In this document: in pieces, positions 9,811-19,147 of the stretch
How positions within the stretch are numbered: the stretch's first letter is position 1
Layout: the number at the start of each line of letters is the position of its first letter
Assembly (NCBI GenBank): GCA_016714785.1
Contig: JADKCC010000060.1
Location: forward strand, 84,306-148,305
DNA length: 64,000 nucleotides
Direction of reading: 5' to 3'
Source of the DNA: Saprospiraceae bacterium
GTDB lineage: Bacteria > Bacteroidota > Bacteroidia > Chitinophagales > Saprospiraceae
Made by a program: the position numbers and the translations under genes
Notes under the pieces: generated by a model
Databases searched by the model: none
The model's input: the letters and a program-made list of their open reading frames with translations, nothing else
What the model was told of the DNA's origin: nothing

Positions 9811-9883
9811 AGCGGAAGACGAGACTCGAACTCGCGACCCTCAGCTTGGAAGGCTGATGCTCTACCAACTGAGCTACTTCCGC
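9811..9883 (-). tRNA. tRNA-Gly (TCC anticodon)
   Basis: 73-nt cloverleaf with acceptor GCGGAAG/CTTCCGC and discriminator T. The anticodon stem TCAGC/GCTGA encloses CTTCCAA, giving anticodon TCC. The T-loop is GTTCGAGTC. It is third in the Thr-Tyr-Gly-Thr tRNA run. Confidence 0.96.
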
Positions 9884-9910
9884 AATACTTACATATCCGA
9901 TAAGGAGTGT

Positions 9911-9997
9911 TGGTGGGGATGATAGGATTCGAACCTATTCAGCCATAAGACAACAGATTTACAGTCTGTCCCGACTCTCCAACTTCGGCGCATCCCC
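9911..9997 (-). tRNA. tRNA-Tyr (GTA anticodon), CCA encoded
   Basis: Class II tRNA with a long variable arm. The acceptor GGGGATG is followed by the anticodon loop CTGTAAA, giving anticodon GTA. The mature end lies at 9914 and a genomic CCA (9911-9913) follows the discriminator A. None of the other tRNAs in this cluster encodes CCA. Confidence 0.95.
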
Positions 9998-10010
9998 GTC
10001 TCTCCTATGG

Positions 10011-10084
10011 AGCCGATGGAGGGATTCGAACCCCCGACCCGCTGATTACAAATCAGCTGCTCTGGCCAACTGAGCTACATCGGC
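10011..10084 (-). tRNA. tRNA-Thr (TGT anticodon)
   Basis: 74-nt cloverleaf, with acceptor GCCGATG/CATCGGC and discriminator T. The anticodon stem CTGAT/ATCAG encloses TTGTA, giving anticodon TGT. It is first in the tRNA-tuf transcript. Its acceptor closely resembles that of tRNA-Thr(GGT) 240 bp downstream. Confidence 0.95.
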
Positions 10085-10143
10085 ATGCTATGTTTTATAC
10101 TTCAAAATTTCAAACATCTTGAGGATCTTTTTCCAAAAGCGAT

Positions 10144-10152
10144 GCAAAGGTA
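10144..10152 (-). promoter_or_regulatory. Promoter -7 box for the tRNA-tuf transcript
   Basis: The minus strand reads TACCTTTGC, a full match to the Bacteroidota -7 motif TAnnTTTG, about 60 bp upstream of tRNA-Thr(TGT). No clear TTTG is present at the -33 spacing, as is common for stable-RNA operons of the phylum. Confidence 0.6.
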
Positions 10153-10354
10153 AGTGTTTCTCAAATATAAAAAAATTTTATTCCAAAAAAATTGTAAAAT
10201 AATTTCTCTTTTTATTTCTTTCAGTTTAATAAAATTTACAAAATTTTCATAATCAACCAATTGTAATAACATCATATTTCAGAATTTAATATATTTATTT
10301 CATTTTTTTGTTCTCCCCATACATAATTGTTTAAACTATCAATTCAAATCGGTG
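10153..10354. other. Divergent intergenic region without a gene
   Basis: Very AT-rich spacer between the leftward tRNA-tuf unit and the rightward iscX operon. Apart from the two divergent promoters listed separately I see no ORF, repeat or stable structure. Confidence 0.6.
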
Positions 10355-10386
10355 TTTGGTTTGAACTTGATAAATATTACCTTTGC
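10355..10386 (+). promoter_or_regulatory. Bacteroidota-type promoter for the iscX-kdsC-ubiA-maf operon
   Basis: TTTG at 10355-10358 and TACCTTTGC at 10378-10386 are separated by 19 bp, matching the -33/-7 consensus of the phylum's primary sigma factor. The implied leader is about 25 nt before the ATG at 10414. Confidence 0.75.
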
Positions 10387-10413
10387 ATTTTTTAACCTTT
10401 ATACATATTTAAA

Positions 10414-10659
10414 ATGGCTTTTGAAGATATTGATAATTTACCAATTGGCTGGAGTGATCATGAAGATATTGGAATGAAATTATACGAGAAGTTTGGAGAT
10501 GACTTTGATGAAGGAAAAATTTTTAGGATAAGATTTACTGATCTTATAGAATGGGTGCTGGAAATTTCTAATTTCGAAGGTTTGAGAGAAGAATGTAACG
10601 AGTCGCATTTGGAACAAATTCAAGCTAAATGGGTGTATGAATGGCGTGATAATCAATGA
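10414..10659 (+). CDS. iscX: Fe-S assembly protein IscX
   Basis: 81-residue small acidic protein. Residues 13-81 align by eye with IscX/YfhJ: GWSDHEDIGMKLYEKFGDDF, the RFTDLIEWV block, then NESHLEQIQAKWVYEW. In E. coli IscX binds IscS and iron and tunes Fe-S cluster assembly. An N-terminal extension of about 12 residues precedes the family core. No isc genes are nearby; it overlaps the next ORF by 4 bp (ATGA), so it is the leader gene of an operon with a KdsC-like phosphatase. The family call is firm; its role in this operon is unknown. Confidence 0.85.
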   Translation: MAFEDIDNLPIGWSDHEDIGMKLYEKFGDDFDEGKIFRIRFTDLIEWVLEISNFEGLREECNESHLEQIQAKWVYEWRDNQ

Positions 10660-11159
10660 TGATGGATCATAGTTTATTTACCCACATAACGACATTTATT
10701 TTTGATGTTGATGGTGTATTCACTAACAGCGATGTAATCGTTATGGAAAATGGTGATTTTGTGCGTGTCATGAATACTAGAGATGGCCAGGCTGTTAAAT
10801 TGGCTTTACATGCTGGTTATCATATAGCTATAATTACTAAAGGTTTCTCTCAAGGTGTCCGTAAAAGGTTTGAGCTCTTGGGAGTACCTTATATATATGA
10901 CAGACTTGATGAAAAAACCTTAGCATTTTATGAATTTGCAGAAAAACTCAGTTTGAAAAAAGAAGAAATACTATTCATGGGTGATGATATACCCGATTTA
11001 GTCCTGTATGATAAGGTAGGCATTTCAGCTTGTCCAGCAGATGCAGCAACCGATAATTTGGAAAGGGCTATGTACATATCATCCAAAGAAGGTGGTAAAG
11101 GCTGTGTGCGAGAAGTCATAGAAAAAGTAATGAGATTGCAAGGTAAATGGAATTTCTGA
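10656..11159 (+). CDS. KdsC-like HAD phosphatase (KDO-8-phosphate phosphatase family)
   Basis: 167-residue HAD-superfamily protein without a cap, of KdsC type. Motif I is FDVDGVFTN with nucleophile D17 and acid D19. Motif II is in IAIITKG, and motif IV is GDDIPDL at about residue 109. KdsC removes phosphate from 3-deoxy-D-manno-octulosonate 8-phosphate for lipopolysaccharide core synthesis. The start overlaps the iscX stop, and the 3' end overlaps the UbiA gene by 13 bp. The substrate is assigned by family only. Confidence 0.88.
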   Translation: MMMDHSLFTHITTFIFDVDGVFTNSDVIVMENGDFVRVMNTRDGQAVKLALHAGYHIAIITKGFSQGVRKRFELLGVPYIYDRLDEKTLAFYEFAEKLSLKKEEILFMGDDIPDLVLYDKVGISACPADAATDNLERAMYISSKEGGKGCVREVIEKVMRLQGKWNF

Positions 11160-12085
11160 AAAAGCTACTACCTTATATATCAATAACGAGGCCTAAAAAC
11201 CTTTTGTTGATAGGCTTAACGCAATACATAATATATACATTTCTATTTAATAGGTCTATTGTTGAAGTATCATTGAAAGGTATTCTTTTATACTATTTCA
11301 TATTTGATACTATGCTCATTGCTGCAGGTGGCTATATAATTAATGATATCATAGATTATAATACTGATATTATCAACAAGCCTCAAAAAACTTATTTTCA
11401 AAATCAAATACCTACACGATATGGCAAAATGTATTATTATAGTGTTTTGCTGGTCGGTATGTTACTTTCTATCTATATTGCTATTAAGACCAATAACTTG
11501 CCTTTGATCTCTTTGTATCCATTAGCATGTTCTATTCTATATATCTATTCCAAAAAATATAAAAGTTCTATACTTGCCGGAAATATAATTGTTAGCTTAT
11601 TTGTTGGTTTTGTATCTGGCATTATATTGATTGCAGAGCGGCAAGTATTATTTTCCTCCACTATAGATCAATGGCAATCGGAAGTGGTACAACTTCTAAT
11701 TGTCTATATTATTTTTTCTTTTTTAGTAAATCTAATCAGGGAGATCATTAAAGATATAGAAGATATAGAAGGAGACAAAAATAATGCATACTTGACTTTA
11801 CCAATAAAATATGGGATTGATGTAGCAAAATTATGGGCAACTGGTATCGCTGTATTTGCAATTTTTGTCTTGGCTGTTTGGATATACTTTACAAATATTG
11901 ATTTAGATTTCAGAACTCAGGTATATTTGATCTTATTTGTCGCTGGCCCTTTGGTTGTTATTTTGCAGATATTAACTCAAACAACTCATAAACGGGATTT
12001 CAGCAAGATCAGTACCATCCTAAAATGGACATTGCTTGCTGGCTTAGGCGCTCTGATATTAATATCTAATTCCATTTTTACTTAA
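11147..12085 (+). CDS. UbiA-family prenyltransferase
   Basis: 312-residue integral membrane protein with about eight or nine hydrophobic helices. The first Asp-rich motif is N66-D67-x2-D70-x3-D74 (NDIIDYNTD). The second is the IKDIEDIEGD segment near residue 200. Both bind Mg-diphosphate of the prenyl donor in UbiA enzymes. In Bacteroidota such genes next to kdsC and maf are often annotated as geranylgeranylglycerol-phosphate transferase-like, but the acceptor cannot be told from sequence. It overlaps the kdsC-like gene and precedes maf by 17 bp. Confidence 0.85.
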   Translation: MEFLKKLLPYISITRPKNLLLIGLTQYIIYTFLFNRSIVEVSLKGILLYYFIFDTMLIAAGGYIINDIIDYNTDIINKPQKTYFQNQIPTRYGKMYYYSVLLVGMLLSIYIAIKTNNLPLISLYPLACSILYIYSKKYKSSILAGNIIVSLFVGFVSGIILIAERQVLFSSTIDQWQSEVVQLLIVYIIFSFLVNLIREIIKDIEDIEGDKNNAYLTLPIKYGIDVAKLWATGIAVFAIFVLAVWIYFTNIDLDFRTQVYLILFVAGPLVVILQILTQTTHKRDFSKISTILKWTLLAGLGALILISNSIFT

Positions 12086-12102
12086 CTTATATAAATCAAT
12101 GC

Positions 12103-12684
12103 ATGATGTATAATTTAAATTCAAAAAAAATAATTTTAGGCTCAAAATCACCAAGAAGAAGCCAACTATTATCAGAAGCTGGATTTAATGTCGAAGTTAG
12201 ATCACAGGATGTTGCAGAAGATTTTGATGAAAATATGCCGGTGATAGAAGTGCCGTTAATGTTGGCCAACAGGAAAGCAACCGCACTAATAGCAACCTTA
12301 AATCCTGATGAAATATTGATCACTGCAGATAGTGTAGTTATACTTGACAATAAAATCTATAATAAGCCTCAAGATTACAATGATGGCTGTAGAATTTTAA
12401 CTGAATTGTCGGGAAGGACGCATACCGTTGCCACAGGAGTTTGTATTTTGACCACAGCTGCACAAAATTCTTTTACTGTAAAAACTGAAGTAACATTTGA
12501 AGAAATGTCCATAGAAGAAATCGACTTTTATCTTACCAATCATCAGCCTTACGATAAAGCTGGTGCATACGGAATACAAGATTGGATCGGTCTGTGTAAA
12601 GTTGCAAGCATAAAAGGTAGTTATTCTAATGTTATGGGACTACCTATGAAGGAAGTATATGAAGGTATCAGGGTAATGATGTGA
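12103..12684 (+). CDS. maf: Maf-family nucleoside-triphosphate pyrophosphatase
   Basis: 193-residue Maf protein. The N-terminal GSKSPRRSQLLSEAGF loop (residues 12-27) and the central TADSVVILD with the putative catalytic Asp are present. So is the C-terminal YDKAGAYGIQDW and KGSYSNVMGLP pair. Family members hydrolyse dTTP, UTP or modified nucleotides. It is the last gene of the iscX-led operon. A second ATG one codon downstream is an equally possible start. Confidence 0.93.
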   Translation: MMYNLNSKKIILGSKSPRRSQLLSEAGFNVEVRSQDVAEDFDENMPVIEVPLMLANRKATALIATLNPDEILITADSVVILDNKIYNKPQDYNDGCRILTELSGRTHTVATGVCILTTAAQNSFTVKTEVTFEEMSIEEIDFYLTNHQPYDKAGAYGIQDWIGLCKVASIKGSYSNVMGLPMKEVYEGIRVMM

Positions 12685-12816
12685 TCTATATCATGCAGTG
12701 ATAGTACTTTCAGACTGATATAGTGATGAAGAAGTAAGCGACAGATTTATTATATTTTTGAATAAATCTTTATGCATTTCAAATTTACTTTCTTTTTCTT
12801 TTCTTATCATTGCGGT

Positions 12817-13284
12817 ATGAAAATATCGATTTGGTGTATTGGCAAAACAGATGAGAAATATCTGATAGAAGGTATTGATAAATATATACAAAGACTTACA
12901 CATTATACTAAAATAGAATATGAAGTATTCAAAGATGTCAAGTCAGGGCAAACAAGCGAAGAAACTCTCAAACGAGAAGCTGAAATGATCCTGGCAAAAC
13001 TTAAATCTGATGATTTGCTCGTGCTGATGGATGAAAGAGGAGATATGTACGATTCTGTAAAATTTTCAGCCTATCTTCAAAAATTGCAAAATCAAGCAAA
13101 CAAACATGTCATCTTTTTAATTGGTGGTGCATTCGGCCATCACAGCACTATTCGCAATAGAGCCAACCACCTGATTTCATTATCCAAAATGACCTTCTCT
13201 CATCAGATGGTAAGGCTTTTTCTCGCAGAACAAATATATAGAGCTTTTACCATTATTAGAAATGAAAAATATCATAATGAGTAG
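12817..13284 (+). CDS. rlmH: 23S rRNA (pseudouridine-1915 N3) methyltransferase RlmH
   Basis: 155-residue SPOUT methyltransferase that methylates pseudouridine 1915 in helix 69 of 23S rRNA. Conserved features are KISIWCIGKT at the start, LLVLMDERGD, the knot glycine-rich FLIGGAFGH, and the C-terminal LAEQIYRAFTIIRNEKYHNE. The open frame extends 45 bp further up to a hydrophobic stretch (MHFKFTFFFF), but the family always begins at MKISI-like sequence, so I use the ATG at 12817. Confidence 0.95.
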   Translation: MKISIWCIGKTDEKYLIEGIDKYIQRLTHYTKIEYEVFKDVKSGQTSEETLKREAEMILAKLKSDDLLVLMDERGDMYDSVKFSAYLQKLQNQANKHVIFLIGGAFGHHSTIRNRANHLISLSKMTFSHQMVRLFLAEQIYRAFTIIRNEKYHNE

Positions 13285-13352
13285 CACGGTGTCTGACAAA
13301 CTCATAAGTTCCTAAATTATTTTACCTTTACGTTCCTAAATATTTTCGTTAT

Positions 13353-13976
13353 ATGAGTGTTACTTTAATTTTGGTCATTATCACCTGTGTGATTTCCATC
13401 GCATGCTTCAATAATAAAAACTTGTTTGACCAACTCAAACACTACCCTATTGCAGAATCTCGCAATGGTCAATATTATAGATGGTTGACCTCTGGATTTG
13501 TTCATGGAGATTTTATGCACTTATTTATCAATATGTTTGTATTGCATGAATTTGGACGTAGTGTAGAAAATTATCTTGTACATCATTTTGATAAAACAGG
13601 CGGTAGTATATTATACCTAGCTACTTATCTCTTAATCATCATTATGGGCGATGTACCTACTTATTACAAACATAAAGATAATGCATACTTCGCCAGTGTA
13701 GGGGCATCAGGTGGTGTGTCTGGTATAATATTTATATTCATACTTTTGAATCCATGGAATATGTTAGGACTTTATATGATTATCCCTGTGCCTGCTATCA
13801 TATTCGGCGTTTTATATCTGTGGTATTCTACTTGGGCATCCAAAAATCAGAATAGTAACATAGATCATGAAGCCCACTTTTATGGAGCCGTAGCTGGCAT
13901 ATTGATAGCCATAGTGAGCAGACCCATAATTATCCAAGAATTTATTGACAAATTGATCCATCAGTTTCCTTGGTAA
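13353..13976 (+). CDS. Rhomboid-family intramembrane serine protease
   Basis: 207-residue protein with six or more membrane helices. The conserved HLFINMFVLHEFG helix lies at about residues 62-74. The catalytic serine is in VGASGGVSGIIF at about residue 125. The catalytic histidine is in the last part, DHEAHFYGAVAGI. These form the rhomboid Ser-His dyad. It stands alone between rlmH and the convergent helicase gene. The substrate is unknown. Confidence 0.92.
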   Translation: MSVTLILVIITCVISIACFNNKNLFDQLKHYPIAESRNGQYYRWLTSGFVHGDFMHLFINMFVLHEFGRSVENYLVHHFDKTGGSILYLATYLLIIIMGDVPTYYKHKDNAYFASVGASGGVSGIIFIFILLNPWNMLGLYMIIPVPAIIFGVLYLWYSTWASKNQNSNIDHEAHFYGAVAGILIAIVSRPIIIQEFIDKLIHQFPW

Positions 13977-14020
13977 GCATATCTTGTGATCTTATAATCT
14001 GGTGATCTTGAAAATGGGAC

Positions 14021-15310
14021 TTACTCTCCTTTTTTTGGTGACTGTTTACTCTTATGAAATGTACCTTTGTTACCTGATTTCTTAGGTTTAAAACTAGCGT
14101 TTTTATTTCCATCAGGTCTTCGATTGCCGCTGCCTGCTCTCTGATAGCCTCCTTTGGGTCTATTTGGGTTCCAGATTGGGCTTTCTCCAATATGAGCAGG
14201 AATATTTAACTTGTTGATTTCTGAGCCAATCAGTTTTTCTATGGCTGCCAATTTATACATCTCCTCTTCATTGACCAAAGTCAGAGCTACACCATCTGCA
14301 TCTGCCCGAGCTGTACGGCCTATTCTATGCACATAATCTTCTCCATCTCCAGGCACATTATAGTTGACAACTAAATTGATGTCTTTGATATCAATGCCTC
14401 TCGCTAGTACATCTGTAGCCACAATGACTCTGGTTTTTTTAGAGCGAAATCTATTGAGTACTTCTTCCCTTTCTCTTTGCTCTAGATCTGATGAGATTCC
14501 TTCTACTGTATAACCTTGTCCTGATAGCCCTTTGATGATATCATTGACAGACCTTTTAGTAGATGAAAATACAATAATACTTTCGAAGCTTGGTTTATCC
14601 TTAATCAAGTCATTTATCAATCTTGCTTTGTTCCCATCATTGACTAAATAAGCGGCTTGTAGCACCTTGGCAGAAGGTTTTGAGACAGCTATAGACACTT
14701 CAAACGGATTGTTAAGGTTTAACTTGGCCAATTCTCTCATTTTTGGCGGCATGGTGGCACTAAACATGAGTGTTTGTCTTGTTTTAGGTAGTGCTTCTAT
14801 TATCTTTTTGATATCATCATAAAATCCCATATCAAGCATTCTGTCCGCTTCGTCTAGTATGAGATATTTCAGTTTGTCAAACTTAACATTCCCCATATTG
14901 ATGTGGCTTATAAGTTTGCCTGGCGTAGCGATGATTACATCCGCATTTGTCAGCCCTTTTTTTTGGGATTCCCACTCACTTCCTGATCCGCCACCATATA
15001 TAGGCATGGAAGATACCGGAACGAAATAAGCAAAGCCCTGTATTTGTTGGTCTATCTGCACAGCCAATTCACGTGTGGGTACTATGACTAGTGCGCTAGT
15101 ACCATCATGCGGCTTCACAGCCATCTGGTGTAGTAATGGCAACATAAACGCTGCTGTTTTGCCTGTACCTGTCTGTGCACATGCTATAATGTCTCTACCT
15201 TTTAGGATTTCAGGTATAGCTTGTTCTTGTATAGGCGTGGCTTTATCGAATCCCATATATGAAATGGCTTCCAATAATCTTTCGTCTAGCCCTATTTCTT
15301 TAAATGTCAT
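14021..15310 (-). CDS. DEAD-box ATP-dependent RNA helicase (RhlE type)
   Basis: 429-residue helicase. The motifs run in order: the Q motif (GFDKATPIQEQAIP), AQTGTGKT (I), PTRELA (Ia), DEADRMLDMGF (II), SAT (III), then ARGIDI and HRIGRTARA (V and VI). The last 60 residues are a basic, Gly/Asn/Lys-rich tail likely to add RNA binding, common in RhlE and cold-shock helicases. It probably unwinds rRNA or mRNA structures. It is convergent with the rhomboid gene and divergent from the SWIM gene. Confidence 0.94.
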   Translation of the reverse strand: MTFKEIGLDERLLEAISYMGFDKATPIQEQAIPEILKGRDIIACAQTGTGKTAAFMLPLLHQMAVKPHDGTSALVIVPTRELAVQIDQQIQGFAYFVPVSSMPIYGGGSGSEWESQKKGLTNADVIIATPGKLISHINMGNVKFDKLKYLILDEADRMLDMGFYDDIKKIIEALPKTRQTLMFSATMPPKMRELAKLNLNNPFEVSIAVSKPSAKVLQAAYLVNDGNKARLINDLIKDKPSFESIIVFSSTKRSVNDIIKGLSGQGYTVEGISSDLEQREREEVLNRFRSKKTRVIVATDVLARGIDIKDINLVVNYNVPGDGEDYVHRIGRTARADADGVALTLVNEEEMYKLAAIEKLIGSEINKLNIPAHIGESPIWNPNRPKGGYQRAGSGNRRPDGNKNASFKPKKSGNKGTFHKSKQSPKKGE

Positions 15311-15411
15311 AAATCAATTGAATTAATTACCTATTGAGTACACTATATTATTAAAAAACGGATACTTAAAAATACTCAAATATTAAAAATAATGCAAATA
15401 TAAAGAATATT

Positions 15412-17139
15412 GTGAATAAAGCATCGGTAATAATAGCAAGAGTTACGATTATCTTGATAAATTTGCAGGTTATCCTAAAAGAAAACATTTTGATAGATAA
15501 AAATACGATTATAGAATTAATATACGACGACGAGTTGGTGCTTCAAGCTAGTCGCTTGTTTGATGCTGATGCAGTGGCAGATTTAGATAGTCTAAATGGT
15601 GGTTTATTCTTGTGTAAAGTCAAAGACGGAAAGGTCTATGAAGTAGAAATTCAATCCCCATTTACTAAAAAACAAAAAGCATCTTGCGACTGTACTTTTT
15701 TTACTAGCCACCATATATGTAAACATGTGATCGCTGGATTGATGCTCATCAGATCCGAAAAAAATAAAAAACAGACGATCAAAGAACAAAAAACAGCTGC
15801 AAATAATAAACCCAAAATTTCTACGCTAAACATCAGTCAGATATTGGAAGAAGTATCGCAGGATGAATTAATATCCTTTGTCAAATCTTATGCTAAAAGA
15901 GATACTAAATTTGCTACCCAACTAAAGGTAAATTTTGCGCGCAAAATAGATACAACAGATAATGCCGAAAAGTATAAAAATATTTTAAATTCAGTGATTA
16001 GGCCACATACAGGTGATCAGACAAAAGCCAGCGCATCGGAAATCAAAACTGCACTACGTGTCTTGGAAGATTTTGCAGATCAAGTCAATGACTGTATTGC
16101 ACTAGGGCAATTTAGAGAAGCCCTAAATATTTATAGCGCTGCTTTTGCCAAATTAGAATATTTAAAGCATTATTATGCCAACTACAATGAAAACATGACT
16201 GCCCTTAGCATTAGTTATCATAAAATGATTGATTATTTTTTGGTTGAAAAATTACCGCCTGAATTAAGAACAGACTTAATAGTGTTTTTGACTGACTTGG
16301 CCACAAGATCATATTATCATTACTCCAGCATATCGTTCAACATCATTAAACTAATTAAACCTTATATCAAACCAAGTGACAATATAACTCTAAATGTTAG
16401 CTTAGAAAACTTAATCTCCCTAAGGCCTTCAAAAGAACTAGCCGTATTGCTAGCACTATGGCTTATCAATAACGGAAAGTACAGTGACTCTTCGTGGGCA
16501 TTTATCAAAGATCATGCTTTACTACATATAGAGATTGTAGATCTTTTGCTCTCTATAGATGAAAGTCAGCTTGCATTGAGAGTATTGGAATCCATCCACC
16601 ATCCTAAAAAAGTAAATAAAGATGTGGTCAACCGGATGGTATTTCTTTATGTTCGATTTAAAAAAACTACGAAACTTGTAGAAACAGCAGGGATGGCATA
16701 CCTTCAATCTGGAGATATGAAATATATAGACATCCTTAAAAGAGAATTGAATGATGACGAATATCAAAATTTTATATTAAGAATAGAAGAAGAACTGACT
16801 AAAAGCAAATCAGATCCAAACTTATTGATAAAGATATATCGCAAAGAAGAAAACTGGTCTGGGTTGATACTCTTTTTAGATAAAGTAGGAGATTTAGAGA
16901 TACTAATGCAACATGATTCAATACTATACAAGTATGAAAAAAATGCTTTGGCTCAGCTTTATATTCACATCATTAGAATATTTCTAGATGCACATTTGGG
17001 GGATTCAGCATTTGAATATCTTACAAAACTTAAAACCCATTGGTCAATTAACAAAATGGAGAACACCATGCTTAAGGTGAGTCAATTTATCAGTTCAGAA
17101 TTCGAACATCGCCCGAAACTTATGGAGGCATTCAAATGA
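15412..17139 (+). CDS. SWIM zinc-finger domain protein
   Basis: 575-residue protein. A SWIM finger CxC-x8-CxH occupies residues 92-105 (CDC...ICKH). The remainder is helix-rich with TPR-like repetition and no enzyme motif I recognise. In Bacteroidota SWIM proteins of this build sometimes lie beside SNF2 helicases, but none is here. The start is a GTG and uncertain: no ATG in frame precedes the SWIM region, and the hydrophobic first 20 residues may be untranslated. A nucleic-acid or protein binding role is inferred from the finger only. Confidence 0.75.
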   Translation: MNKASVIIARVTIILINLQVILKENILIDKNTIIELIYDDELVLQASRLFDADAVADLDSLNGGLFLCKVKDGKVYEVEIQSPFTKKQKASCDCTFFTSHHICKHVIAGLMLIRSEKNKKQTIKEQKTAANNKPKISTLNISQILEEVSQDELISFVKSYAKRDTKFATQLKVNFARKIDTTDNAEKYKNILNSVIRPHTGDQTKASASEIKTALRVLEDFADQVNDCIALGQFREALNIYSAAFAKLEYLKHYYANYNENMTALSISYHKMIDYFLVEKLPPELRTDLIVFLTDLATRSYYHYSSISFNIIKLIKPYIKPSDNITLNVSLENLISLRPSKELAVLLALWLINNGKYSDSSWAFIKDHALLHIEIVDLLLSIDESQLALRVLESIHHPKKVNKDVVNRMVFLYVRFKKTTKLVETAGMAYLQSGDMKYIDILKRELNDDEYQNFILRIEEELTKSKSDPNLLIKIYRKEENWSGLILFLDKVGDLEILMQHDSILYKYEKNALAQLYIHIIRIFLDAHLGDSAFEYLTKLKTHWSINKMENTMLKVSQFISSEFEHRPKLMEAFK

Positions 17140-17247
17140 TTATTCACCTCAAAATCGAATTTCATTGTTTGATCTTGCTTATTGGGCTCAAAAGAATGGA
17201 GATGCAACAGATGCAAGGTGTGATGCTTCCATATAAATATAATTTGT

Positions 17248-17256
17248 TATCTTTGC
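17248..17256 (+). promoter_or_regulatory. Promoter -7 box upstream of der
   Basis: TATCTTTGC matches the TAnnTTTG motif, 18 bp before the der ATG. The -33 element is not clear. Confidence 0.5.
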
Positions 17257-17273
17257 GGCTAGAAAAATAGAAC

Positions 17274-18590
17274 ATGTCTCAAATTGTAGCAGTAGTAGGT
17301 CGTCCCAATGTTGGTAAATCGACGCTCTTTAATCGTTTGGTAGGAGAACGCAAATCCATCATTGACAACGTAAGTGGTGTCACAAGAGATCGGATTTATG
17401 GCTTTTCCGATTGGAATGGAAAAAATTTTACCGTAGTAGATACTGGTGGTTTTGTCAAAGGATCGTCAGATATTTTTGAAGCAGAAATAAGGCGGCAAGT
17501 ACAAATCGCCATTGATGAAGCAACTGTCATAGTGTTTTTGGTGGATGTAACTACCGGCATTACAGACCTTGATGAAGAAATAGGTAGAATGCTGCGCAAA
17601 AATCCTAAAAAAGTTATCTTAGCTGTGAATAAAGTGGATAACGCACAACGTCAGATGTTGGCCAATGAATTCTGGAGTTTAGGATTTAATGACACCGTAT
17701 TTATATCTTCCATCTCAGGTGGTGGCACGGGAGAATTATTGGATATGGTAGTCGATGTATTGCCAGAAAACATCTCCGACGATTCAGATAAGCTCAATGA
17801 TGAAATACCAAAAATAGCAATCGTTGGCCAGCCAAATGTGGGCAAATCATCTATGACAAATGCACTCATGGGTGAAGAAAGGAATATAGTAACTGATATA
17901 CCCGGTACTACGAGAGATGCCATCTATACTTTATACAATAAATTTGATAAGAAATTTTATCTGATAGATACCGCAGGCATTCGCAAAAAAGCGAAAGTAC
18001 ACGAGGACTTAGAGTTTTATTCTGTAATAAGAGCGATCAAAGCCATTGAAGAAGCTGATGTGTGTTTGCTCATGCTCGATGCTACAGTCGGATTGGAGTC
18101 ACAAGATTTGAGTATATTGGGCTTGATACAAAAAAGAAAAAAAGGATTGGTGATCTTGGTCAACAAGTGGGATTTGATCGAAAAAGAAACCAATACTGCA
18201 CGGGATTTTGAAAAAAATTTGAAAGAAAAAATTGCTCCCTTCAATGATGTACCAGTATTATTTACTTCTGTACTAGACAAACAGAGAATATTCAGAACAG
18301 TAGAAACTGCGCTGCAAGTACACGAAAATCGAATCCAAAAAGTAAAAACATCAGCGCTCAACGACTTGATGCTAGATATTATAGAAAAAAATCCACCACC
18401 ATCACATCGAGGTAAATATATTAAAATCAAGTACGTAACCCAATTGCCACTTTATTATCCGGCATTTGTATTTTATTGCAACTATCCAGACCATGTCAAA
18501 CCAAGTTATAGAAATTTTTTGGAAAATCAACTTCGAAAACATTTTAATTTCAGTGGTGTATCTATCAGTGTGTATTTTAGAGAAAAATAA
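17274..18590 (+). CDS. der: Ribosome-assembly GTPase Der (EngA)
   Basis: 438-residue GTPase for 50S assembly. It has two tandem G domains. G1 of the first is GRPNVGKST at residues 8-16, with DTGG and NKVD after it. The second has GQPNVGKSS at about residue 185, DTAGIRKKAKV and NKWDLIEKE. A C-terminal KH-like domain follows (residues 350 onward). Length and order are typical. It is followed by rfbC after 5 bp, probably co-transcribed. Confidence 0.97.
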   Translation: MSQIVAVVGRPNVGKSTLFNRLVGERKSIIDNVSGVTRDRIYGFSDWNGKNFTVVDTGGFVKGSSDIFEAEIRRQVQIAIDEATVIVFLVDVTTGITDLDEEIGRMLRKNPKKVILAVNKVDNAQRQMLANEFWSLGFNDTVFISSISGGGTGELLDMVVDVLPENISDDSDKLNDEIPKIAIVGQPNVGKSSMTNALMGEERNIVTDIPGTTRDAIYTLYNKFDKKFYLIDTAGIRKKAKVHEDLEFYSVIRAIKAIEEADVCLLMLDATVGLESQDLSILGLIQKRKKGLVILVNKWDLIEKETNTARDFEKNLKEKIAPFNDVPVLFTSVLDKQRIFRTVETALQVHENRIQKVKTSALNDLMLDIIEKNPPPSHRGKYIKIKYVTQLPLYYPAFVFYCNYPDHVKPSYRNFLENQLRKHFNFSGVSISVYFREK

Positions 18591-18595
18591 TATTT

Positions 18596-19144
18596 ATGGC
18601 TTGGATTAAAACCAACTTTGAAGGTGTTTGGATATTTGAGCCTAAAATATGGCACGACCAAAGGGGATATTTCGTAGAGACATTTAATGCTTCTACCCTA
18701 CCCGACTCCCTTCAGAATATCCATTTTGTACAGGATAATGAAGCCAAATCTACCCGTGGAGTGTTGCGCGGTCTGCATTATCAATTGCCACCCAATGCAC
18801 AGTCCAAATTGGTAAGGTGTGTGAGTGGAGAAGTATTAGATGTTATCGTAGATGTACGTCCCGATTCCGTCACTTATGGTCAGCACCTATCAGTCATTCT
18901 CAATGAGATCAATAAAAAGCAGCTTTTCGTACCTCATGGTTTTGCACATGGCTACGTAGTGCTGTCTGATACCGCTATATTTTCCTATAAATGCGACAAT
19001 TTCTATGCGCCAGGGATGGAAGGCGGATTGCATTATAAAGATGCAAATCTTGGTATTAACTGGATTTTACCATTGAGTGAATTGATCATTTCCGAAAAAG
19101 ATCAAATATTACCAACATTCGGTCAACATAAAATATTTGTTTAG
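18596..19144 (+). CDS. rfbC: dTDP-4-dehydrorhamnose 3,5-epimerase
   Basis: 182-residue cupin epimerase that converts dTDP-4-keto-6-deoxyglucose to dTDP-4-keto-rhamnose. The active-site segment STRGVLRGLHYQ (residues 52-63) contains the catalytic His. The FVPHGFAHGYVVLSD block and the later Tyr in FSYKCDNFY match the family. Length is typical. It is paired with rfbD; rfbA and rfbB are not in this window. Confidence 0.95.
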   Translation: MAWIKTNFEGVWIFEPKIWHDQRGYFVETFNASTLPDSLQNIHFVQDNEAKSTRGVLRGLHYQLPPNAQSKLVRCVSGEVLDVIVDVRPDSVTYGQHLSVILNEINKKQLFVPHGFAHGYVVLSDTAIFSYKCDNFYAPGMEGGLHYKDANLGINWILPLSELIISEKDQILPTFGQHKIFV

Positions 19145-19147
19145 GGT

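Noticed and set aside
12772..12816. Upstream start for rlmH giving a Phe-rich N-terminus
   Set aside because: The extra 15 residues would be hydrophobic and unlike the family, which begins directly with the KISIWCIGK-type strand.
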